NCBI GenBank assembly: GCA_017521985.1
Contig: JAFXAZ010000008.1
Coordinates: 121,867 to 185,866 of the forward strand
Length of the DNA stretch: 64,000 nt
Reading direction: 5' to 3'
Source of the DNA: Lachnospiraceae bacterium
GTDB taxonomy: Bacteria; Bacillota; Clostridia; Lachnospirales; Lachnospiraceae
This document shows positions 25,267 through 33,767 of the stretch, piece by piece. The notes beneath the pieces were generated by a model. The model was not told where the DNA came from. It was given only the letters and a program-made list of their open reading frames with translations, and ran no database searches. Both the position numbers and the translations under genes were made by a program. The stretch's first letter is position 1. Every line of letters begins with the position of its first letter.

Positions 25267-26280
25267 ATGACAAAAAAATTGTCTAGACACATTGCTCTGG
25301 GGTTGGTGCTTTTGTTATGCAGTTTTTGCTGTATAGGATGTAGCGGCACGGACACTGAGGAGGGGCTTACAAAGGTAACCTTGAATGAGGTGGCTCATTC
25401 TATTTTTTATGCACCGATGTATGTAGCTATCGAGGAGGGCTACTTTGCAGAGGAAGGTATCGACTTGACGCTAGTTACAGGCTTTGGGGCCGACAAAACG
25501 ATGACCGCGGTACTTACCGGGGAAGCGGACATTGGTTTTATGGGCAGTGAAAGCAGCATTTATACTTATGTGCAGGGCACGGATAATCCGGTGGTGAATT
25601 TTGCACAATTAACCCAGCGAGCAGGAAACTTCCTGGTATCCCGTGAACCAATAGAGGATTTTACATGGGATATGTTAAAGGGCGAGGAGGTCCTTGGTGG
25701 TCGTGCAGGCGGTATGCCACAGATGGTTTTTGAGTATGTTTTGAAAAAGCACGGCATGGATCCAAAGACGGATTTGAATATTGACCAGAGTATTGATTTT
25801 GGCTCTACGGCTGCGGCTTTTTCAGGTGGGAAGGGGACTTACACCGTGGAATTTGAGCCTCATGCAACCGGTCTGGAAGAAAAAGGGGATGGTTACATTG
25901 TAGCCAGTCTTGGTGAAGAGTCCGGTTATGTGCCTTACACTGCATTTAGTGCAACTACCAGTTATATGGAGGAAAATCCAGAAGTGATTCAGGCTTTTGT
26001 AAATGCATTGCAGAAAGGTTTGGATTATGTGAATAGCCATACACCGGAGGAAATTGCAAAGATTATTGCACCGCAGTTTGCTGAAACCGATAAAGACACG
26101 CTTACAACGATTGTAAAAAGATATTACGACCAACAGTCCTGGCCGGAGGATTTGGTGTTTAAAAAGGAAAGTTTTGAACTTTTGGAACATATCCTTATGG
26201 AAGCTGGAGAGTTGGAAAGCATGTTGCCATATGAGGCTTTGGTAAATACCAAGTTTGCTGAAGAAGCAGCTGAAAAATAG
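25267..26280 (+). CDS. NMT1/SsuA-type substrate-binding lipoprotein
   Basis: Start set at ATG 25267, five bases after GGAGG. The 337-aa product has a lipoprotein signal peptide ending at 'SFCCIGCSG', with the lipobox cysteine near residue 26. The mature part has 'HSIFYAPMYVAIEEGYFAEE' and 'MGSESSIYTYVQG', typical of NMT1/THI5-like and sulfonate/nitrate/thiamine-precursor binding proteins. It would deliver a small ligand to an ABC importer. No permease or ATPase gene adjoins it and a terminator follows directly, so it is an orphan in this window. Confidence 0.85.
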   Translation: MTKKLSRHIALGLVLLLCSFCCIGCSGTDTEEGLTKVTLNEVAHSIFYAPMYVAIEEGYFAEEGIDLTLVTGFGADKTMTAVLTGEADIGFMGSESSIYTYVQGTDNPVVNFAQLTQRAGNFLVSREPIEDFTWDMLKGEEVLGGRAGGMPQMVFEYVLKKHGMDPKTDLNIDQSIDFGSTAAAFSGGKGTYTVEFEPHATGLEEKGDGYIVASLGEESGYVPYTAFSATTSYMEENPEVIQAFVNALQKGLDYVNSHTPEEIAKIIAPQFAETDKDTLTTIVKRYYDQQSWPEDLVFKKESFELLEHILMEAGELESMLPYEALVNTKFAEEAAEK

Positions 26281-26314
26281 GATATAAGAAAAACGAAAAG
26301 AATAAATGCATTAT

Positions 26315-26375
26315 AGGAGTCGCATAGTGATATATGTTCAGGTTCTGGATATATATTATGTTGCGGCTCCTTTTT
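26315..26375 (+). terminator. Terminator after the orphan binding protein
   Basis: Stem AGGAGTCGCA / TGCGGCTCCT with one G-T pair, followed by TTTTT. A weaker AT-rich loop of about 37 bases separates the arms. Confidence 0.75.
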
Positions 26376-26384
26376 ATAATATTA

Positions 26385-26517
26385 TTAGTAACGAAATATA
26401 CAAATAATAATCTTTTTGTAGATTGTTCTTAAAGACCTTTTAAATTATGCTTGAATTAAAAATAAAAGCGCAATCTTAAAGGAAGTATTTATTATGGATT
26501 TAGAAAACTTAATCAAA
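26385..26517 (+). repeat. Duplicated promoter-leader-start segment, copy A
   Basis: The segment starting TAGTAACGAAATATACAAAT is nearly identical to 29156-29290. The similarity covers an upstream block, the promoter hexamers, a partly conserved leader, the ribosome site with TATTTATT, and the first codons (MDLENLIK here; MDLGNLIK in copy B). Confidence 0.85.
26423..26451 (+). promoter_or_regulatory. Promoter of the first heparinase-type gene
   Basis: TTGTTC (26423-26428), 17-base spacer, TATGCT (26446-26451). The same hexamers at the same spacing occur in copy B although the spacer sequence has diverged, which supports their being functional. The conserved upstream block CGAAATATACAAATAATAAT could bind the regulator. 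Confidence 0.7.
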
Positions 26518-29109
26518 GCAAAAACAATCGAGAAGGATCCCATGCAGATTTCCGATGAGGAATTTTTCGGTGTATGGAATCATAAGACGTGTACATGGGA
26601 GCAGGAGTCTTATTTTGATTATAATAAGTATCCTGAACTCTTTTCGGTGAAAGAAGCCGTGCAAAAACAGGATATTAAGAAGGCGAAAGAAGAATTGTTG
26701 GCCTATTATCGCAGGTTGCAATCAAAAAGAGTTTCTCTTAACGTGCCAAAGCCGCCTCGTAAGGCGTATATGCTGGCTGAAGGACTGGAAAAAAATGTAT
26801 ACGCAGTAAATGAGAAAAATGGGGCCACACAAGGATTTTTTTCAGTAGATAATAACTGGCAAGAACACAGAGTGGACGTATTGGATAGCTTTGCAAAGGA
26901 GATTGTAGGCGTAGAGAAATTTCGTGGATTCATTATTATGTCTGTAGATAAAGTACCTTCGGAAGCTGAGATTTGTGCAAAAGAGTCCGACAATCCACCC
27001 GTGCTTGAACTGGTGGTAAATGGGAAGCATATAAACTGCACCGCAGCTAAGGATGCAATGGTACGCGGAGGGCAATATGGAAGTACCAATTATGGTCACG
27101 AGAGAATCATGAAAGTTCAGGAAAGCGGAACCTATATGAACTTCAATGAGGATACAAAGCGTGCCTATATTGCATTTGACATTTCTTTTCTGAAAGCAGA
27201 TGATGTGGTATCATCGGCTATGCTGATATTGACAGGCAGAAATGCCACAGGTACAGGTCAGAAAGAGCTTATGGTATATCGTCTGAACAATATGAACTTT
27301 GATGAAGATTCTATCGTGTTTGATGATTATACGGATTGTATGCTATGGTCTTGTAATGATGCAGATTCCTGGGACTACATCACCAGTAACCGTCCAAATA
27401 TAAAGGGGAAAGCTTGTTTTTACCATCGCGGTAATGAACTATTAAAAGTGGCAAATCTTTATTGTTATACCGGCTTGGAGCAATATGCGTTTACATTTAT
27501 CCGTAATCACATGGCCATGGTACATAATGTGGGTTTTAATTTGGAAGTATTTAATGCCTTGGATTTGGGGACTCAGATTAATCATGGCTCAGAAAGTGTG
27601 TTTAAAGTTTTGAACAGTAAGCATATGACAGGAGAATTATTTGTGGCTATGTTAAAAACCTTTTGGCTGCAGGCTGACTGGTTAGTGAATCAGTATTATG
27701 GTACTGCCAGTAATAACTGGGGTACCTATGCTACCATGGGTGTATACGCCATTCTTGCCCGCTTCAGAGAGTGGAAGGTTTTTGATGTCTGGTATGAGAA
27801 GACCAGAAAAGAGAATACCCGTCTGATTAGCAAATTTGCATTTGAGGATGGTATGTGTCTCGAGCTGAGTCTGGCCTATGTAGAAACGGTACTCAGTACC
27901 TTGAAGGGACCTCTTTATCTGGAAAAATGCACAGGTGTGGCCGCTCCCTTTGAGGAATTTGTAAGAGAACAGACTTATAAAATTGTGAAAAATTATATCT
28001 ATGGATCCTCTCCTATCGGTGGAGGCTATAATATCGGTGATACTTTTGACTGTATTCCGGATTACTCACTGGAATTGGTGAGAGAGTGGTATCACAATGT
28101 GTTTACTGAAGATGAGGAGCTGGCGTATGTGGCTACTTGCGGTGATAAGGGCAGGTTGCCTGAAAACGCCACTACCCATTATCCGGTGGGACTTCGTACT
28201 TATATGCGCAGTTCGTGGGAAAAGGATGCTCTTGCTTTGGCAATCACTGCAAAGGGAAACGGAAGTCATGGGCATCAGGATATGCTTTCTATTGCCATGT
28301 ATGCATATGGACAGTTTTTGTTGACCGATCAGGGATATGGGGGATTGCTTACCGGAGATATCAGAGAATATATGATTTCGGCACCACAGCATAATCTGGT
28401 AACCATTGACGGCAGAAACTATGATCATATCAAGCAGGATGGAGTGGAGAAAGCATTTGTATCAGAAGCGGAATATGACTTTGTAGAATACGCAGGAGAG
28501 TTCTATGAGGGCATATTACAACAAAGAAGCGTATTGTTTTTAAAAAATGAGAAGATTTGGATTGTGACAGATTATGTCAGTCCACGGGATAAAGACAAAG
28601 TATATTCAGCCCAACAGAATTGGCATATGATGCCTGCTGCGAAATTGAAAATTCAGGAACATACCAACATAATCTCCAGTCATTTTGAGGGGGTAAATGT
28701 AATGATTGTGCCGGCCTCTCCAAAGGAATTAAAGGCATACACGGAGAATACGATATTTTCACCCACTCCCGGTTCCTTGATTGACAGTAAGAAAGCAGTA
28801 CTATGTAAGGAGGGCACCGGTAATATGGTATTTACCACATTAATCATTCCCAAGAAACCAGGTGAAGAATATTATGTTGAGATAGAAATATTGGATGTGG
28901 GTATGGCAGATTCTGCTAATGCTGTACGTTTTACAATTACAGATGCGTTGAAGGGGCAGGTGGGCAGTTATTACTATTATCATTTGAATGAGCCGGACCA
29001 AAACCAGAATGTGACTTTAGGTGAGTTTCATTCGGATGCATCTACAGTACTTCTGAAACTAGATGAAAGCAATCAGTGTTCTTTTGTAGTTAAGATAGAT
29101 AATAAATAA
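26494..29109 (+). CDS. Heparinase II/III-type polysaccharide lyase (871 aa)
   Basis: A cytoplasmic (no signal peptide) lyase candidate. Residues 1-100 are a helical start. Residues about 120-290 form a beta-sandwich ending in 'AYIAFDISFLKADDVVSSAM', like DNRLRE-type binding modules. Residues 320-560 form the alpha/alpha toroid ('NNWGTYATMGVYAILARF'). From about 580 comes the heparinase II/III beta-sheet domain with 'GNGSHGHQDMLSIAMYAYGQ', whose S-H-x-H-x-D block is the conserved metal or active-site region. It would cleave uronate linkages by beta-elimination and supply substrates for the GH88/GH105 enzymes. The substrate is not determinable; it is not close to any lyase family I can name. 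It is expressed alone, between the promoter and the terminator at 29120. Confidence 0.75.
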   Translation: MDLENLIKAKTIEKDPMQISDEEFFGVWNHKTCTWEQESYFDYNKYPELFSVKEAVQKQDIKKAKEELLAYYRRLQSKRVSLNVPKPPRKAYMLAEGLEKNVYAVNEKNGATQGFFSVDNNWQEHRVDVLDSFAKEIVGVEKFRGFIIMSVDKVPSEAEICAKESDNPPVLELVVNGKHINCTAAKDAMVRGGQYGSTNYGHERIMKVQESGTYMNFNEDTKRAYIAFDISFLKADDVVSSAMLILTGRNATGTGQKELMVYRLNNMNFDEDSIVFDDYTDCMLWSCNDADSWDYITSNRPNIKGKACFYHRGNELLKVANLYCYTGLEQYAFTFIRNHMAMVHNVGFNLEVFNALDLGTQINHGSESVFKVLNSKHMTGELFVAMLKTFWLQADWLVNQYYGTASNNWGTYATMGVYAILARFREWKVFDVWYEKTRKENTRLISKFAFEDGMCLELSLAYVETVLSTLKGPLYLEKCTGVAAPFEEFVREQTYKIVKNYIYGSSPIGGGYNIGDTFDCIPDYSLELVREWYHNVFTEDEELAYVATCGDKGRLPENATTHYPVGLRTYMRSSWEKDALALAITAKGNGSHGHQDMLSIAMYAYGQFLLTDQGYGGLLTGDIREYMISAPQHNLVTIDGRNYDHIKQDGVEKAFVSEAEYDFVEYAGEFYEGILQQRSVLFLKNEKIWIVTDYVSPRDKDKVYSAQQNWHMMPAAKLKIQEHTNIISSHFEGVNVMIVPASPKELKAYTENTIFSPTPGSLIDSKKAVLCKEGTGNMVFTTLIIPKKPGEEYYVEIEILDVGMADSANAVRFTITDALKGQVGSYYYYHLNEPDQNQNVTLGEFHSDASTVLLKLDESNQCSFVVKIDNK

Positions 29110-29119
29110 TATATGGCAT

Positions 29120-29150
29120 AGAAGTCGCTTGATACAGCGGCTTCTTTTTT
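29120..29150 (+). terminator. Terminator after the first heparinase-type gene
   Basis: Stem AGAAGTCGCT / AGCGGCTTCT with six-base loop, followed by a run of T. Confidence 0.8.
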
Positions 29151-29155
29151 AGCAT

Positions 29156-29290
29156 TTAGTAGCGAAATATACAAATAATAATCCTTTTGTCGATTGTTCT
29201 AAAGTTTCTTTTCCATTATGCTTTAATCAAAAGATAAAGCATTATCAAAAGGAGGTATTTATTATGGATTTAATGGATTTAGGAAACTTA
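29156..29290 (+). repeat. Duplicated promoter-leader-start segment, copy B
   Basis: Second copy of the segment at 26385-26517. It includes AGCGAAATATACAAATAATA, TTGTTC/TATGCT, AGGAGGTATTTATT and the ATGGATTTA start. Nine extra bases at the start of the gene repeat ATGGATTTA once more. Confidence 0.85.
29194..29222 (+). promoter_or_regulatory. Promoter of the eleven-gene uronate operon
   Basis: TTGTTC (29194-29199), 17 bases, TATGCT (29217-29222). No convincing terminator was seen between here and 42211, so the transcript may run through the SGNH gene. Confidence 0.7.
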
Positions 29291-29980
29291 ATCAAGTCCA
29301 GAGCAAGAAAAAAAACTACTGAATTTCCAATCAGTGAAAAGGAACTGTGTGACCGCTATGAGCAGGTTACTACACCAATGGTAAATGATGTTCTGCGTGA
29401 AATGGAAATGTTATACCAGACATTTCCAAATAACATTATGCCGCTTCGTGAGGAAATGAGGGTGGCAGGTATTGCTTTTACTATTAAAGGTTCTAAGAAT
29501 TTGAGCTTGGAGAATGAAATGGTAGAGCGTGCAAAGATGTTAGAGGCGATTCACGCAAACAGTGTTATCGTTTGGGATACTTGTGGTGATGATGAATCTG
29601 CACAGTGGGGCGAAATCATGACCATGGCTTCTATTCGTCAGGGTTGCCGTGGTGCAATCGTAGATGGCGGTGTGCGTGACACTAACAAGGTATTGGAGCA
29701 GAATTTCCCGGTATTTTGTAAGTACAGAAGTTCCAACGGTATGCTTGGTCGTTTCCGTCTGATTGGTTACCAGATGCCTGTTGTAATGGGCAATGTGCAT
29801 GTATATCCTGGCGATGTTGTGTTGGCTGATATTGATGGTGCCATTGCAGTTCCACGTGAAATTGCTTATGAGGTGCTTTTAAGAGCAGAGCAGATTCGTG
29901 ACAATGAAGAGGGAATCAAAGAAATGGTAAACAGTGGTATGAAGCCTAGTGAAGTAGTAGAAAATGGAGGTTATTTCTAA
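29264..29980 (+). CDS. RraA-family protein (possible 2-oxo-acid aldolase/decarboxylase)
   Basis: A 238-aa protein of the RraA/HMG-CHA aldolase fold. The diagnostic block is 'GEIMTMASIRQGCRGAIVDG' followed by 'GVRDT', with the arginine and Asp used by class II HMG aldolases to bind metal and oxo-acid, and later 'VYPGDVVLADIDGAIAVP'. Metabolic members cleave or decarboxylate 2-oxo acids; regulatory RraA binds RNase E. Placement as the first gene of a uronate-degradation operon favours the metabolic role. The N-terminal 'MDLMDLGNLIK' is the part copied from (or to) the heparinase gene. Its stop overlaps the next start. Confidence 0.8.
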   Translation: MDLMDLGNLIKSRARKKTTEFPISEKELCDRYEQVTTPMVNDVLREMEMLYQTFPNNIMPLREEMRVAGIAFTIKGSKNLSLENEMVERAKMLEAIHANSVIVWDTCGDDESAQWGEIMTMASIRQGCRGAIVDGGVRDTNKVLEQNFPVFCKYRSSNGMLGRFRLIGYQMPVVMGNVHVYPGDVVLADIDGAIAVPREIAYEVLLRAEQIRDNEEGIKEMVNSGMKPSEVVENGGYF

Positions 29981-30681
29981 TGATTAACTATCAGGGTAAA
30001 AACGTAATTGTAACCGGTGCAAGTGGTGGCATGGGTAATATTTTATGCAAGAAATTAGCAGAGCAGGGAGCAAAATTATCCTTATGCTCTAACGATGAAG
30101 CTGGTTTAAAAGCACTTGCAGAAGAACTTGGTAAAGTGACAGAAGTTTTTACAAAAGTAGTAGACATTACAAAGGAAGAGGAAGTGGAAGCATTTTTTGC
30201 TGAGGCATATGAAAAGAATGGTGAATTTGCAGCAATGGCAAATTTGGCGGGACTCTCCATTCCAAGTAAAATTCCAACTACTGATGTGAATGTATATGAA
30301 ACGATTATGGATGTAAATGTAAAAGGTACCTTCCTTGCAGGAAAGTATTTTGCAAAAAATGCAGCGAAACCTGCAATTATTGTTAATATTGGAAGTATGG
30401 CAGCAAGAAATGCTAATGCAAATGCACCGTTATATTGTACTGCGAAAGCAGCAGTAAATATGCTTTCACAGGGAATGCTCTTACAGATGGGTTCACAGGA
30501 TATTCGTGTAACCACCATTAATCCGGGCGGAGCAGACACACCATTCTGGGGCACCAGAACCGTGGATAAGAGTAAGCTTATGCAAGCTGAAGATGTAGTG
30601 GATATTATTTTCTTTGTATTAACATCCAATCCAAGTGTTCAGATTCACGATATTTATTTTGAGAGTTCTGCAAGATTTTAG
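29980..30681 (+). CDS. Short-chain dehydrogenase/reductase
   Basis: A 233-aa SDR with cofactor motif 'VTGASGGMGNILCKKL' at residues 10-25, NAG-like 'MANLAGLSIPSK', catalytic serine in 'IVNIGSMAA', and 'YCTAKAAVNML' (Tyr/Lys of YxxxK). The Asn of the usual NNAG block is changed to MANLAG. It is slightly short at the C-terminus. It overlaps the RraA stop by one base (TAATG), so expression is coupled. It probably reduces or oxidises a keto-sugar acid. Confidence 0.82.
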   Translation: MINYQGKNVIVTGASGGMGNILCKKLAEQGAKLSLCSNDEAGLKALAEELGKVTEVFTKVVDITKEEEVEAFFAEAYEKNGEFAAMANLAGLSIPSKIPTTDVNVYETIMDVNVKGTFLAGKYFAKNAAKPAIIVNIGSMAARNANANAPLYCTAKAAVNMLSQGMLLQMGSQDIRVTTINPGGADTPFWGTRTVDKSKLMQAEDVVDIIFFVLTSNPSVQIHDIYFESSARF

Positions 30682-30737
30682 AATACTTAGATGATGGCAA
30701 CACACATTTGTTGTATAAAAATTATACAGGGTATTAT

Positions 30738-32600
30738 ATGATAAGAGAATTTTGTAAAAATATTAATTTCATGAAAGTTCAGCCAAATAGAAATATATAT
30801 CCCAATGTAGAGGATAGAACCTTTTGGAATAGTGTAGCCATAGAATTTGGAACAGAATTAGAAGAAATTAGAAAAAAAATTGAGGCCACTCCACGAACTT
30901 TTTTAACAGCCTCCATGTATCTGGAACATTCCATCAAGGGGAATTATGCTAATTATTATGCCGAAGAAAATGGACGCAGATACGAATTAATGGTTAAATG
31001 TCTTTTGGAATGCTGTTATAACGACGGAAGATATTTATTTGATATTATTGATTTGGTATGGATGATTTTGGAAGAAACTACTTGGACATACCCACCACAT
31101 AATAAATTTGTAGATACGGCAGACGGACTCCCTGATTATGAGCATCATAGCTTGGATTTGGGGATTGTTAATACAGCTGATATCCTTGCCTTTGTGTATC
31201 AGGTTCTTGGCAAAAAACTGGATGCTATATCAAAGGTAGTAACCAGGCGCATTCAAGGTGTGATTAAAAAGGTGTTGTTCCAGGATTTTCTTGCCAGAGA
31301 TGACTACTGGTGGATGGGAATGTTGGGACCAGACAGAAGCTTAAATAATTGGTGTCCTTGGATTGCTTCTTATACATTGCGCTGTGCACATGTATTGGAA
31401 GATGACCTGAGTGTATTTCGCAAGATTGTTTTAAAAACAGTGTATATGATAGATGCTTACCTGGATAAATATCCTGATGATGGTGCTTGCGATGAAGGAG
31501 CAAATTACTGGAGGCAGGCAGTAGGCAATGTGATAGAGGGAATTGAGAGTCTAAATCTGGCTACAAACAATGGATTCTGCGAAGTATTTACAAATAAAAA
31601 GATCAGAAGAATGGGAGAAGTATATAGCGACTATCATATAGATCAAAATGTGTTTGTGAATTTTGGTGATGCTGGTTCCTTGCTCAATATAGATGTCTGG
31701 ACCTATTATCACTATGGCAAATTACTTAAATCTGAGAAAATGTGTGATTTTGCCCTGAGTAGGTACAAAGAACAATGTGGCACAAAATATTTATTAGATG
31801 ATTTAAAAAATCTGTATATAACTCCGTTACGATTTTTGAATAAGTTTAAGTATGATGACGAACTTAAAGGCGGCACAATAAACAGTACATTTTATGAAAA
31901 TCACAGCTATTATCCAAGTATGCATTTCCTTGCAATAAGGCCGAATGAATATAATGATAAGTTTTTAGCTTTTAAAGGATGTCATAATAGACAGAGTCAT
32001 AATCACAATGATGTAGGCGCTTTTATGGTGCATAAGGATGGAGTCCGTTATCTGATAGATCCCGGTAAGAGGTCATATGCCAAAGACTCATTTAGTGAAA
32101 AACGATACACCATATGGGCAAATAGGTCCGAGTATCATAATCTGCCAATTATTAATGGTTATGGACAAATGAATGGCATAGAATATGCCGCAACAGATGT
32201 AAAATATTGTGAAACAGATACGGCAATTTCGTTATCTATGAATATAAAAGAGGCATATGAGAATCGGGATGAAATAAATAAATGGGTCAGAACAATAAAG
32301 TATAGCCTTATTTCAAATGAGATTATAGTAACAGAGGATTTTGACTTCGTAAAAGAATTTGACTATGAGCTTTGTTTTATGACACCGCAAAGGGCAGCGT
32401 ATGAGAATGGAGTGCTTACTTTAAGGGAAACTGACGGAAAAAAATTACAACTTATATTTAAAGATGTAGACTTTGAATTTAGATTAGAAGAGATGCAGAT
32501 GGATGATCCGTTGTTAAATTCTATTTGGGGAGATTATCTGTATCGAGTACACTTATGCAACAGAGCAAAGGTAGGAAAAATTGTTTATTACATCAAGTAA
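30738..32600 (+). CDS. Heparinase II/III-type protein (620 aa)
   Basis: I choose ATG 30738; the frame from TTG 30708 has no ribosome site, and even here the CAGGG is weak. The product has an alpha/alpha toroid (residues about 40-350, 'DEGANYWRQAVGNVIEGIES') and a C-terminal beta domain with 'QSHNHNDVGAFMVHKDGVRY' and 'LIDPGKRSY', the S-H-x-H-x-D hallmark shared with the other two lyase-like proteins in the locus. It has no signal peptide. This is the shorter 600-650-residue type also seen at 46250. It could be a lyase of different linkage preference from the 871-aa protein. Confidence 0.75.
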   Translation: MIREFCKNINFMKVQPNRNIYPNVEDRTFWNSVAIEFGTELEEIRKKIEATPRTFLTASMYLEHSIKGNYANYYAEENGRRYELMVKCLLECCYNDGRYLFDIIDLVWMILEETTWTYPPHNKFVDTADGLPDYEHHSLDLGIVNTADILAFVYQVLGKKLDAISKVVTRRIQGVIKKVLFQDFLARDDYWWMGMLGPDRSLNNWCPWIASYTLRCAHVLEDDLSVFRKIVLKTVYMIDAYLDKYPDDGACDEGANYWRQAVGNVIEGIESLNLATNNGFCEVFTNKKIRRMGEVYSDYHIDQNVFVNFGDAGSLLNIDVWTYYHYGKLLKSEKMCDFALSRYKEQCGTKYLLDDLKNLYITPLRFLNKFKYDDELKGGTINSTFYENHSYYPSMHFLAIRPNEYNDKFLAFKGCHNRQSHNHNDVGAFMVHKDGVRYLIDPGKRSYAKDSFSEKRYTIWANRSEYHNLPIINGYGQMNGIEYAATDVKYCETDTAISLSMNIKEAYENRDEINKWVRTIKYSLISNEIIVTEDFDFVKEFDYELCFMTPQRAAYENGVLTLRETDGKKLQLIFKDVDFEFRLEEMQMDDPLLNSIWGDYLYRVHLCNRAKVGKIVYYIK

Positions 32601-32635
32601 ATATAGGAAGTTTGTGAAAGGAGTGGCAAATAAAA

Positions 32636-33721
32636 ATGATAAATGTATTAGAATTAACAGGAAAATTATTGGAACGCTATGAGACAGTGCATGGTAAGGT
32701 TGATAATTATTTCGGTGTGCTTGCATATTGGGCATTAGCACAGGCTGCAGAAGCAGGTGATAATCAGGAATATTTACAAAAATGTATAGAGTATCTTTCT
32801 CAATACCCAGATAATTTTGAACATCCATATTATAATTTCGAATATTACAGGGTTGGGGGTAACGGTAGAGCATGGCTGTTTATGAAAGGATGTATGCCGG
32901 AATCAGAAGAAGTACTTCGTGAATATGCGGAAATAACCTATAATGCACCTACGGGACAAAATGATATTTTATGTTCTCCTTTGGATAAAGAAAAAGAGAA
33001 AAACCTTCGTCGTATCTGGATTGATGTGGTGTATGGTACAACACCTTTTATGCTTTATGCAGGACTAGCTTTAAACGAAGAAAAATATATTGACTTTGCT
33101 GCAAAGCAGTGTTTTGAAATGTACGAATTGTTCTTGGATGAAACTTGTGGTCTGGTACATCAATCCAAAGGATTTTTGCCTAATCCAAAGCGCATATCTC
33201 AAGATCATTGGAGTCGTGGAAATGGATGGTGCTTAATTGGTCTGTCTGAACTAGTTCGTTATTTACCAGAGGATTCTAAGCACAGAGCCAAAGCAGAAAC
33301 ATATTTTGTTGATTTGATCGATTCATTGATTCCATATCAGACAGCAAAGGGCTTATGGCGTCAGGAAATCATAGAACCAATGGCATGGGAAGAATCTTCA
33401 GGAAGTGCTATATTCCTATATGGTATCGGCATTGGTATGCGTAAAGGATTGTTGAAAGGCGATTCCTATAAGAAAGTTTTCGAAAAAGGAATTCGGGCAT
33501 TGGGAACATATTGCTTAACAAGTGATTTTTCTACGTATCGTTCTTGTCCGGGATGTTTGAGCCCAGGAGAAGGTGCAGAGAAGGGAACAGTAAAATCGTA
33601 TTTGACAGAAAGAATGCCACAGAAGGACGAAGTTCATTCTTATGGTTGCTTCATGCTTGCTTTTGTAGAAGCGTACAAAAATGGTATTTATGAAGTGGAA
33701 ATTGAAGGGATTACAAAATAG
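32636..33721 (+). CDS. GH105/GH88-family unsaturated uronyl hydrolase
   Basis: A 361-aa alpha/alpha-barrel enzyme. Recognisable blocks are 'RIWIDVVYGTTPFMLYAG' (first catalytic-type Asp), 'GLVHQSKGFLPNPK' and 'DHWSRGNGWCLIGLSELVRY', which match the YteR/YesR type of GH105. It would hydrolyse unsaturated galacturonyl or glucuronyl groups from lyase products. No signal peptide. Together with the GH88 at 7708 the window has two enzymes of this activity class, probably for different linkages. The ribosome site AAAGGAG precedes the start. Confidence 0.87.
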   Translation: MINVLELTGKLLERYETVHGKVDNYFGVLAYWALAQAAEAGDNQEYLQKCIEYLSQYPDNFEHPYYNFEYYRVGGNGRAWLFMKGCMPESEEVLREYAEITYNAPTGQNDILCSPLDKEKEKNLRRIWIDVVYGTTPFMLYAGLALNEEKYIDFAAKQCFEMYELFLDETCGLVHQSKGFLPNPKRISQDHWSRGNGWCLIGLSELVRYLPEDSKHRAKAETYFVDLIDSLIPYQTAKGLWRQEIIEPMAWEESSGSAIFLYGIGIGMRKGLLKGDSYKKVFEKGIRALGTYCLTSDFSTYRSCPGCLSPGEGAEKGTVKSYLTERMPQKDEVHSYGCFMLAFVEAYKNGIYEVEIEGITK

Positions 33722-33767
33722 TAGTGTTGCGGGAGTTCTATGCTGACGTGCTGAGAGGAGATAGAAA

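Noticed and set aside
29991-30629. 212-codon antisense frame over the SDR gene
   Set aside because: The plus-strand SDR has full cofactor and catalytic motifs; the antisense product has no recognisable domain or start signal.
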